A DNA stretch of 64,000 nucleotides from Pseudomonas fulva 12-X (GTDB lineage: Bacteria > Pseudomonadota > Gammaproteobacteria > Pseudomonadales > Pseudomonadaceae): assembly GCF_000213805.1 (NCBI RefSeq), contig NC_015556.1, positions 124,001 through 188,000 of the forward strand, written 5' to 3'. The notes beneath the pieces were generated by a model. The model saw only the letters and a list, made by a program, of their open reading frames with translations, made no database searches and was not told where the DNA came from. Below are positions 1 to 6,436 of the stretch, in pieces; position 1 is the stretch's first letter; the number at the start of each line of letters is the position of its first letter. Both the position numbers and the translations under genes were made by a program.

Positions 1-310
1 TGGTATGGCGCACCGAGCGCTCGCGGATGTTCTCGGTGATCACCTTGATGCCGACCTCCATGGAGGTGCGACCGGTGTAGTTGACCGAGGCCAGAAAGGT
101 CACCAGCTCGCCGACGTGCACCGGTTCGCGGAAGGTCACCTGGTCCACCGACAGGGTTACTACATAGCGGCCGGCGTAGCGGCTGGCGCAGGCGTAGGCG
201 ACTTCGTCCATGTACTTGAGCAGCGTGCCGCCGTGTACATTGCCGGAAAAGTTGGCCATGTCCGGAGTCATCAGGACGGTCATCGACAGTTGGGCGTTTC
301 CGGGTTCCAT
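1..310 (-). CDS. Acyl-CoA thioesterase, hotdog fold (partial, C-terminus outside window)
   Basis: Hydrolyses acyl-CoA thioesters to free acid and CoA in the cytoplasm. Reading leftwards from the ATG at 310, the protein opens with TVLMTPDMANFSGNVHGG, followed by LLKYMDEVAYACASRYAG and SVDQVTFREPVHVGE. This is the standard core of the YciA/ACOT hotdog thioesterases: the substrate loop NVHGG, the helix carrying the catalytic acidic residue (MDE), and the FREPVHVGE strand. About 103 residues are present, and the gene runs off the left edge of the window, so its length and tail cannot be judged. The family is clear; the physiological substrate is not. Confidence 0.88.
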   Translation of the reverse strand, partial: MEPGNAQLSMTVLMTPDMANFSGNVHGGTLLKYMDEVAYACASRYAGRYVVTLSVDQVTFREPVHVGELVTFLASVNYTGRTSMEVGIKVITENIRERSVRHT

Positions 311-463
311 AACGTCTGGCTCATCAGGTTGGTTGGGGGCGTGATTGTCAGCCGTCTGCGCGGCCTTGGCTGGTCGATTGTTTCTATGCAGTCGATTGCT
401 GCAACGTATGTACCGGCATTTCACTCCTAGAGCCATAGTCTTTCACCCATTCAGGACGATTCC

Positions 464-1213
464 ATGACGCGCTCCGTTAGTTGTTTAGCCCTGTTGCCGC
501 TGCTCACCGGTCTCGCCCATGCGGCGCCGCCGGCCTGTGACAGCGTCAGCCAGTGCAACTCCGCCGGCACTGCCGCTTATCAGGCAGGCCGCTACGAGGA
601 GGCCGCCGAGGCCTTCGAGCGCCAGCTGCGCCGTGCCGAGCAGCTGCAGGAAGACAACAGCGCGGCCCGTGAGCTGGCGCTGAACAACCTTGTGGTGACC
701 AGCCTGCGCCTCAAGCAGCCTGGTGAAGCACGCGCCTGGCTGAACCTGGCCCTGGCCGACGGCATGCAGGGCACCGCCACGCGCAACAACCTGCGCGCGG
801 TGGCCGCAGTGGTGGATTACCCGCAACTCGCCGCCAGTATCGAGGGTCGTTATCTGCGCTACGCCGGCGCAGCGGTGTGGAGCAGCCTGGACATCAGCCG
901 CCAGGCCGACGGCAGGTATCGGGCGAACTTCGCGCCGCTACGGGCCGGCGGCAAGGTCGAGGAATATGGCCCGGCGGCCATCGGTATGCTGCAGGGCGCC
1001 TTGCAGGGTGACAAGGCCTATTACCGGTTGGCCTCGCCGGAGCTGCCCAATGGCTGCGCCGTCGAACTGCTGCACGAAGGGCTGGATATCCAGGTGCTGG
1101 AGGTGATCGATCAGCGCTGTCAGGCGTACGGCGGTTTTGGCATCAGCGTGGCGGGCCGTTACCTGAAGGTCAGTACCGAACCGCAGCCGCCGCGAGCGCC
1201 CATTCAGCAATAG
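464..1213 (+). CDS. Secreted hypothetical protein with TPR-like N-terminal half
   Basis: A 249-residue protein with an N-terminal signal peptide (MTRSVSCLALLPLLTGLAHA, likely cleaved after AHA), so probably periplasmic. Residues 30-110 look like two or three tetratricopeptide helices (AAYQAGRYEEAAEAFERQL, then LNNLVVTSLRLKQPGEARAWL). The C-terminal half is rich in beta-like segments and has two cysteines (NGCAVELL and DQRCQAYG) that could form a disulfide. An AGGA ribosome site lies 7 bases before the ATG. I do not recognise the family and assign no function; TPR repeats usually mediate protein contacts. Confidence 0.75.
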   Translation: MTRSVSCLALLPLLTGLAHAAPPACDSVSQCNSAGTAAYQAGRYEEAAEAFERQLRRAEQLQEDNSAARELALNNLVVTSLRLKQPGEARAWLNLALADGMQGTATRNNLRAVAAVVDYPQLAASIEGRYLRYAGAAVWSSLDISRQADGRYRANFAPLRAGGKVEEYGPAAIGMLQGALQGDKAYYRLASPELPNGCAVELLHEGLDIQVLEVIDQRCQAYGGFGISVAGRYLKVSTEPQPPRAPIQQ

Positions 1214-1484
1214 TGCGCAAAGCCTCGTCGGTTGCCGCCAGCGGTGACCCTGACGAGATGCCCGGCGTCTTTCCCTGGTCGCGCTGTAACGCGCACCACC
1301 TCGCGGTTTGCGGCAAATATTTCCGAATATTTCCATGCCGCGACGCGTCTGGCGCGGATGTTAACCTGCGGTCAGTGTGGCCCGGCAAAGGGTCGATCTT
1401 CCCCCATTCCAGCAGGCTTCAACGCGCCCTCGAGCAGCCGCCCGAGCGCGTTGCCGCCTGCCTAAAACAAGGAGCCGTTTCCTC

Positions 1485-3248
1485 ATGCATGCCATCAGCT
1501 TCATCCAGGATCTAGCGGTGATCATGCTGGTAGCCGGCGTGGTTACCGTGCTGTTCCACCGCTTCAAGCAACCGGTGGTGCTCGGCTACATCCTCGCCGG
1601 TTTCCTTATCGGCCCGCATACGCCGCCGTTTGGCCTGATCCACGATGAAGAGACCATCCGCACCCTGGCCGAGCTGGGGGTGATCTTCCTGATGTTCTGC
1701 CTGGGGCTGGAGTTCAGCCTGCGCAAGCTGTTCAACGTCGGAGCCACGGCGTTCATCGCCGCGTTTCTGGAAATCATCCTGATGATCTGGATCGGTTTCG
1801 AGATTGGTCGCTACTTCGGCTGGAGCACCATGGACTCGCTGTTCCTCGGCGCGATCCTGGCGATTTCCTCGACCACCATCATCATCAAGGCGCTCAGCGA
1901 CCTGAAGATGAAGAACGAGCGCTTCGCCCAGCTGATCTTCGGCGTGCTGATCGTAGAGGACATCCTCGGCATCGGCATCATCGCCCTGCTTTCCGGTATC
2001 GCTCTGAGCGGCACGGTCGAGACCGGCGAAGTGTTCGCCACGGTCGGCAAGCTGTCGCTGTTCATGATCGTCGCGCTGGTCATCGGCATCATCCTGGTGC
2101 CGCGGATCCTCGCCTACGTGGCCAAGTTCGAAAGCAACGAGATGCTCCTGGTCGCCGTGCTGGGCATGTGCTTCGGCTTCTGCCTGCTGGTGGTCAAGCT
2201 GGAATACAGCATGGTCCTGGGCGCCTTCCTGATCGGCGCGATCATGGCCGAGTCGCGCCAACTGGTGCAGATCGAGCGCCTGGTCGAGCCGGTGCGCGAC
2301 ATGTTCAGTGCGATCTTCTTCGTCGCCATCGGCCTGCTGCTCGACCCCAGCGTGCTGGTCGAATACGCATGGCCGATCGCGGTGATCACCGTGGCGGTGA
2401 TCGTCGGCAAGGTGCTGTCGTGCAGCGTCGGCTCGTTCATCGCCGGCAACGACGGACGTACCTCGCTGCGTGTCGGCATGGGCCTTTCGCAGATCGGCGA
2501 GTTCTCCTTCATCATCGCCACCCTGGGCATGACCCTGCAGGTGACCAGCGACTTCCTGTACCCGGTGGCGGTGGCCGTGTCGGTGATCACCACCCTGACC
2601 ACGCCGTACCTGATCCGCGCCGCCGATCCGCTGGCGGTGAGCCTCGGTAACGTGATGCCGCAGCGCGTATCGCGGGTGTTCTCGCTGTACGGCGAGTGGC
2701 TGCGCAGCATCCAGCCGCAAGGGCAGGGCGCGGTGCTGGCCGGCATGATCCGCAAGATCGTTCTGCAGGTGCTGGTCAACCTGGCCTTCGTGGTGGCGAT
2801 CTTCCTCGGTATCGCCTTCTTCGCCGCGCAGATCGGTGCCTGGCTGGCCGAATGGATCGACCAGGAGAACCTGCGCAAGGCGGTGATCTGGGGCGCCGCG
2901 CTGATCCTGTCGCTGCCGTGCCTGATCGCCGCGTACCGCAAGATCAAGGCACTCTCCATGCTGCTCGCCGAAATGGGCGTGCGTCAGGAGAAGGCCGGCC
3001 GCCATACGGCGCGGGTGCGCAAGGTAATTTCCGAGGTGATTCCGCTGCTCTCGCTGGTCGGCATCATGGTGCTGCTCACTGCGCTGTCGTCGAGCATCCT
3101 GCCGTCCAACGACATGCTGCTGCTGGTCGGCGTGGTCGCCGCTGGCGTGGTCGCCGTGCTGTGGCGCTGGTTTATCCGCGTGCACACGCGTCTGCAGATC
3201 GCCCTGTTCGAGACCCTCGACAAGCCCGAAACACCCGGGCATCACTGA
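1485..3248 (+). CDS. CPA2-family cation:proton antiporter (KefB/YbaL-like membrane domain)
   Basis: Monovalent cation/H+ exchange across the inner membrane. The 587-residue protein begins MHAISFIQDLAVIMLVAG at an ATG preceded by GGAG 10 bases upstream; open frame continues 36 codons further up but has no ribosome site. The first ~390 residues form the Na+/H+ exchanger domain (VLGYILAGFLIGPHTPP; GLEFSLRKL; ISSTTIIIKAL; IFGVLIVEDI; GLSQIGEFSFIIATLG). The acidic residue in VEDILGIG and the QIGEFSF stretch are typical of CPA2. Instead of the usual cytoplasmic RCK/TrkA-N domain, the C-terminal ~190 residues contain further hydrophobic helices (VLVNLAFVVAIFLGIAFF, VIPLLSLVGIMVLLTAL, MLLLVGVVAAGVVAVLW). 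Transported ion unknown. A strong terminator follows. Confidence 0.88.
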   Translation: MHAISFIQDLAVIMLVAGVVTVLFHRFKQPVVLGYILAGFLIGPHTPPFGLIHDEETIRTLAELGVIFLMFCLGLEFSLRKLFNVGATAFIAAFLEIILMIWIGFEIGRYFGWSTMDSLFLGAILAISSTTIIIKALSDLKMKNERFAQLIFGVLIVEDILGIGIIALLSGIALSGTVETGEVFATVGKLSLFMIVALVIGIILVPRILAYVAKFESNEMLLVAVLGMCFGFCLLVVKLEYSMVLGAFLIGAIMAESRQLVQIERLVEPVRDMFSAIFFVAIGLLLDPSVLVEYAWPIAVITVAVIVGKVLSCSVGSFIAGNDGRTSLRVGMGLSQIGEFSFIIATLGMTLQVTSDFLYPVAVAVSVITTLTTPYLIRAADPLAVSLGNVMPQRVSRVFSLYGEWLRSIQPQGQGAVLAGMIRKIVLQVLVNLAFVVAIFLGIAFFAAQIGAWLAEWIDQENLRKAVIWGAALILSLPCLIAAYRKIKALSMLLAEMGVRQEKAGRHTARVRKVISEVIPLLSLVGIMVLLTALSSSILPSNDMLLLVGVVAAGVVAVLWRWFIRVHTRLQIALFETLDKPETPGHH

Positions 3249-3256
3249 CACGACAA

Positions 3257-3280
3257 GGGCGCCAATAGGCGCCCTTTTTT
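3257..3280 (+). terminator. Intrinsic terminator after the antiporter gene
   Basis: Perfect 7-bp stem gggcgcc / ggcgccc with an aata loop, followed by six T, 8 bases after the antiporter stop codon. Confidence 0.9.
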
Positions 3281-3303
3281 ATTCCATTGCTCGATTTGTT
3301 CAC

Positions 3304-3378
3304 GGGCATCGCTGCGCTCAACCCGGACTACAGAAGCAGTTTGCCTTGTGTAGCCTGGTGTTGAGCGCAGCGATACCC
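3304..3378. repeat. Intergenic palindromic repeat (atcgctgcgctcaac family)
   Basis: The left arm holds gcatcgctgcgctcaac and the right arm its inverse, gttgagcgcagcgatacc, separated by about 40 bases. The same unit, with the tail ccaggcta, recurs at 29757-29786 beside the SulP gene. It sits between two convergent genes. This looks like a dispersed Pseudomonas extragenic palindrome; no coding role is seen. Confidence 0.65.
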
Positions 3379-3407
3379 AAGGGCGGCAATTGCCGAACGG
3401 TTGCGGA

Positions 3408-3815
3408 TCACTCCTCCAGCCAGACTTCCCGCACCCAGTGCCAAACCGAATCCCAGCTGTCGTCGGTGAGGTCTTCTTCCTCGCCATCCCAGAGCAGCAC
3501 GGTGCCGTCCTGTTCGACGCAGTAGTAGTTGCCGCGGTCCTCGCAGATCGGCACCAGCTCGCGCGGCACGCCCAGGGACCAGGCCACCGAAGCCACTTCC
3601 GGCAGGTAGGTATGCGACTGCGGGTCGGTGACGGTGACCGGCTCCAGGCGGCCATATACCACGTCGCTGACCTTGAGCAGGAATTCACGCAGCTCGAACG
3701 GTAGGTTGATGAGGATCTGCTCTTCGATCTCCACCAGCAGCTCCTCGTCCGGTAGTTCCAGCGGCACCGGCACCGGCTCGTTCAATTCACGCAGTTGTTC
3801 GATGACTTCTTCCAC
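3408..3815 (-). CDS. SMI1/KNR4 (SUKH)-like small acidic protein
   Basis: A 135-residue, strongly acidic protein starting MEEVIEQLRELNEPVPVPLELP. The order of features is that of SUKH proteins: an N-terminal helix, LPDEELLVEIEEQILINLPFEL, then YLPEVASVAWSLGVP, a central ICEDRGNYYCVEQDGTV strand pair, and a C-terminal WDSVWHWVREVW helix. SUKH domains are often immunity or regulatory modules, but solitary chromosomal copies like this are common and have no assigned role. No toxin gene adjoins it, so an immunity role is not supported. Family assignment is moderately sure. Confidence 0.72.
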   Translation of the reverse strand: MEEVIEQLRELNEPVPVPLELPDEELLVEIEEQILINLPFELREFLLKVSDVVYGRLEPVTVTDPQSHTYLPEVASVAWSLGVPRELVPICEDRGNYYCVEQDGTVLLWDGEEEDLTDDSWDSVWHWVREVWLEE

Positions 3816-4052
3816 GGCGGCTCCACCTGAGTTCGGCGACTCTCATCAGATTCTGAAACGCACGAAGCAGACGCAGGCCCGGTTGGCCTCGTCTGCTCTG
3901 CTGCTTCCTGGATAACGCAGCTTTTTACGCTGAATGGAAAATAGTCACAAGCCGGGCAGAGGCAAAACGCCATGTTGCGGCTTGCGACGGGTTTCGCATC
4001 CCGTTGGGTGCGATGAGCGTCTGGAGGTTCCGAAAACCGAAGGCCAAAAAAA

Positions 4053-4079
4053 CAAAACCCGGGCAAGCCCGGGTTTTGT
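4053..4079 (-). terminator. Terminator of the Tim44-like gene
   Basis: Palindrome caaaacccgggc / gcccgggttttg around a short loop, 15 bases beyond the stop codon of the leftward Tim44-like gene. A/T tracts on both sides make it potentially bidirectional. Confidence 0.85.
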
Positions 4080-4093
4080 CAGTGCGTGTGGGA

Positions 4094-4951
4094 TCAGCCG
4101 TTCTGGCGGATACCGGCGACCAGCCAGGGCTGGTTCTCACCAACCACACGCTCCAGGCGCCAGCTTTCGCTGAAAACTTCGCCCTGGTCGAAGCGCGAGG
4201 TCTTCGATACACCGCTGAAAGTCAGGGTGGCGATGGTTTTGTCGGCGTGGTCGTCGACGCCGTCCAGCTGCACCTCGAGGTTGTCGATGTAGGTGGATTG
4301 GAAGCCGTCACCCAGCTCGGCGCGCTCGCGCTTCAGGAACTCCAGCAGTTGCGGGGTCACGAACTCGGCGATCTTGTCCATCTCGTTCGCGTCCCAGTGC
4401 TGCTGCAGGTTCAGGAAGTGCTCGCGACCAGCGTTGACGAAGCTCTCCTCGTTGAACCAGGCCGGTGCGTTGATCACCGGCTTGATGGCAGCCGCGCTGC
4501 TGCCACCGAAGATCGACGGCTGAGCCGGCTGCGGCTGGCCATGGGCTTCACGCTGGAAGGGCGCACCGCCAGCGGCCGCTACATTCGGCTGCTGCTTCTG
4601 ACGACGGGTGGCCAGGAAGCGGAACAGCAGGAAGGCGATCAGGCCGAAGATCAGCATGTCCATGATCTGCAGGCCTTCGAAGCCATCACCCATGAACATG
4701 GAGGCCAGCAGGCCGCCAGCGGCCAGGCCGGCCAGCGGGCCGAGCCAGCGCGAAGCACCGCTGGCGGCAGCCGGCGTGCGGCCTGGCGCGGCGGCAGTGG
4801 AATTAGGCTGGGAAGGCGGGGTGGCCTGGCGAGTCTGGTGGCTCGGCGCGGCGCCGAAGGATTTGCCGCCGCCCATACGCTTGGCGTCGGCAGTCAAACT
4901 GAAGGACAGGCCCAGGCAAATTACCAGGGCGATGCTGAGGAAACGCTGCAT
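4094..4951 (-). CDS. Tim44-like domain protein with signal peptide and membrane segment
   Basis: A 285-residue protein. Start chosen at MQRFLSIALVICLGLSFSLTADA, a signal peptide, with an AGAG ribosome site; the frame extends 23 codons upstream without one. After it come a glycine-rich GGGKSFGAAP stretch, a low-complexity Pro/Ala/Gln linker, a glycine-rich hydrophobic segment (LGPLAGLAAGGLLASMFMG), a transmembrane helix (MDMLIFGLIAFLLFRFL), and a C-terminal Tim44-like domain (residues ~165-285: FLNLQQHWDANEMDKIAEF, ELGDGFQSTYIDNLEVQLDG, WRLERVVGENQPWLVAGIRQ). Bacterial members of this family are widespread, membrane-anchored and of unknown function; they are not protein-import factors by default. 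It has its own terminator downstream and stands alone. Confidence 0.85.
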   Translation of the reverse strand: MQRFLSIALVICLGLSFSLTADAKRMGGGKSFGAAPSHQTRQATPPSQPNSTAAAPGRTPAAASGASRWLGPLAGLAAGGLLASMFMGDGFEGLQIMDMLIFGLIAFLLFRFLATRRQKQQPNVAAAGGAPFQREAHGQPQPAQPSIFGGSSAAAIKPVINAPAWFNEESFVNAGREHFLNLQQHWDANEMDKIAEFVTPQLLEFLKRERAELGDGFQSTYIDNLEVQLDGVDDHADKTIATLTFSGVSKTSRFDQGEVFSESWRLERVVGENQPWLVAGIRQNG

Positions 4952-5084
4952 TATCGGTTTCTCTTGGTTGTTGAAACACTGACGGGCATCTTGCCCGCGG
5001 CGGGTCGGCATGACCAGCAACAGAATGTTTCGAGCTTTTGCCCAGCGAGGCGGCCTATAACAGACCTGTTCTGGGCGGGAAAAT

Positions 5085-5110
5085 GAAACGGAACCCGCAA
5101 GTTCCGTTTC
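5085..5110 (-). terminator. Probable terminator downstream of the TRAP binding protein gene
   Basis: Perfect 10-bp inverted repeat gaaacggaac / gttccgtttc around a 6-base loop. Read on the minus strand it lies 20 bases after the stop of the gene at 5131-6228 and is followed by a short T run. Confidence 0.7.
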
Positions 5111-5130
5111 AGGGCATGGCGGCTGGTGCG

Positions 5131-6228
5131 TTAGCGCCAGTTGTAGAGTTCCTTCTCGGTCACCTCGCCCATCGGCGTGGCTTCGTCCTGGAAGGTCTTC
5201 ATGGATTTCCAGATACGGCCATTGAGGTCGTTCTGGCTGGCCAGGTCTTCGAGTACGGTCTGCGACTCACGCTTCATCGCCGCCAGCACCTCGTCAGGGA
5301 AGCGCTTGATCGCTACGCCCTGTTCCTTCAGCTGGGCCAGGGATTTAGCGTTGTGGAAGACGTAGTCGTCCATCATGTCCAAGGTCGCGGCGCGGGCGGC
5401 CTCGACGACGATTGCTTGCAGATCCGCCGGCAGGCTGTCGAAGGCCTTCTGGTTGACCATCGACTCGACCACCGCCTGCGGCTCCTGCCAGCCCGGGAAG
5501 TAGTAGTACTTGGCCGCCTTGTGCAGACCGAAGGCCAGGTCGTTGTAGGGGCTGACCCAGTCGGTGGCATCGATCACGTGGGTCTGCAGGGCGGTGAAGA
5601 TCTCGCCGCCAGGCAGATTGACGGTGATGGCGCCAAGCTTGGTCCAGACTTCACCACCCAGGCCCGGCATACGAATCTTCAGGCCCTTGATGTCGTCCAG
5701 CGAGTTGATTTCCTTGTTGTACCAGCCGCCCATCTGCATGGTGGTGTTGCCCGCCGACAGCGGCTTCACGCCGTAGGGCGCGTAGGTTTCGTCCCACAGG
5801 GCCTGACCGCCGCCCTTGCTCAACCAGGCGTTCATTTCCAGGGTCGACAGGCCGAACGGCACCGAGGAGAAGAACTGCGCCGCCGGCACCTTGCCTTTCC
5901 AGTAGTACGGCGTGCCGTGGCCCATTTCGGCGGTGCCGCGGGACACCGCATCGAACACTTCCAGCGCCGGAACCAGCTCACCGGCGGCATAGACCTTGAC
6001 GGTCAGGCGGCCGGCGCTCATGGCGTTGATACGCTCGGCCAGGCGCTCGGCGGCGGTGCCCAGGCCCGGATAATTCTTCGGCCAGGAGGTGACCATCTTC
6101 CAGTGGAAGGTTTCGGCTTTTGCAGCGGTGGCGCCTTGCCCGGCAGCGGGTGTTTCTTCCTTGCAGCCGGCCAGACCGATGGCAGCGAGCAGCGCCATAG
6201 CGGCACCGAACAGATTGCGGCGGTTCAT
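5131..6228 (-). CDS. TRAP transporter solute-binding lipoprotein (DctP family)
   Basis: Periplasmic extracytoplasmic receptor that captures a carboxylate-type solute for a TRAP transporter. 365 residues. The N-terminus MNRRNLFGAAMALLAAIGLAGC is a signal peptide ending in a lipobox (LAGC), so the mature protein should be a lipoprotein. DctP hallmarks follow: AERLAERINAMSAGRLTVK, EVFDAVSRGTAEMGHG, a GLKIRMPGLGGEV strand with the substrate-binding arginine, and QTHVIDATDWVSPYNDLAF. The sequence resembles the 2-oxoacid-binding TakP subgroup, but substrate is inferred only. AGGGAG precedes the ATG. No DctQ or DctM membrane subunit is adjacent in this window, which is unusual. Confidence 0.9.
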   Translation of the reverse strand: MNRRNLFGAAMALLAAIGLAGCKEETPAAGQGATAAKAETFHWKMVTSWPKNYPGLGTAAERLAERINAMSAGRLTVKVYAAGELVPALEVFDAVSRGTAEMGHGTPYYWKGKVPAAQFFSSVPFGLSTLEMNAWLSKGGGQALWDETYAPYGVKPLSAGNTTMQMGGWYNKEINSLDDIKGLKIRMPGLGGEVWTKLGAITVNLPGGEIFTALQTHVIDATDWVSPYNDLAFGLHKAAKYYYFPGWQEPQAVVESMVNQKAFDSLPADLQAIVVEAARAATLDMMDDYVFHNAKSLAQLKEQGVAIKRFPDEVLAAMKRESQTVLEDLASQNDLNGRIWKSMKTFQDEATPMGEVTEKELYNWR

Positions 6229-6303
6229 GGTGTTCTCCCTTGAGTGTCGAGCAGCGTGCCCGTTTTTTATTAAAAGATTCGCGCCACGATTTCAGTGAGT
6301 CTT

Positions 6304-6428
6304 CTCAAAGGCTTGCGAGCTAGAGCCCTGCAAGGCGAAATCAGGCGAGGAAGCGGAGTGTACTTTTGTACATGAGCATTCCGAGTCTGATTTCAACGCA
6401 GCAGGGCCGACGCGCAGCTGCCTTTGAG
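6304..6428. repeat. Structured intergenic element, copy 1 (covarying helices)
   Basis: Outer arms ctcaaaggc (6304-6312) / gcctttgag (6420-6428); middle arms gaaatcag (6337-6344) / ctgatttc (6387-6394); apical hairpin tgtac-tttt-gtaca (6359-6372). Conserved cores gcgaggaagcggag and atgagcattccgag lie between. A second copy in inverse orientation is at 35762-35889 with different but still complementary arms. It fills the gap between the TRAP gene and uvrD (transcription enters from uvrD). Confidence 0.8.
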
Positions 6429-6436
6429 CAGGCTCC

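Noticed and set aside
1512..3251. A 579-codon minus-strand open frame across the antiporter gene
   Set aside because: The translation is an improbable run of Asp/Gln/His/Arg; it is the shadow of a membrane-protein gene.
3408..3815. SMI1/KNR4-like protein as an immunity protein
   Set aside because: No toxin gene or toxin remnant adjoins it and its composition is that of the core genome.
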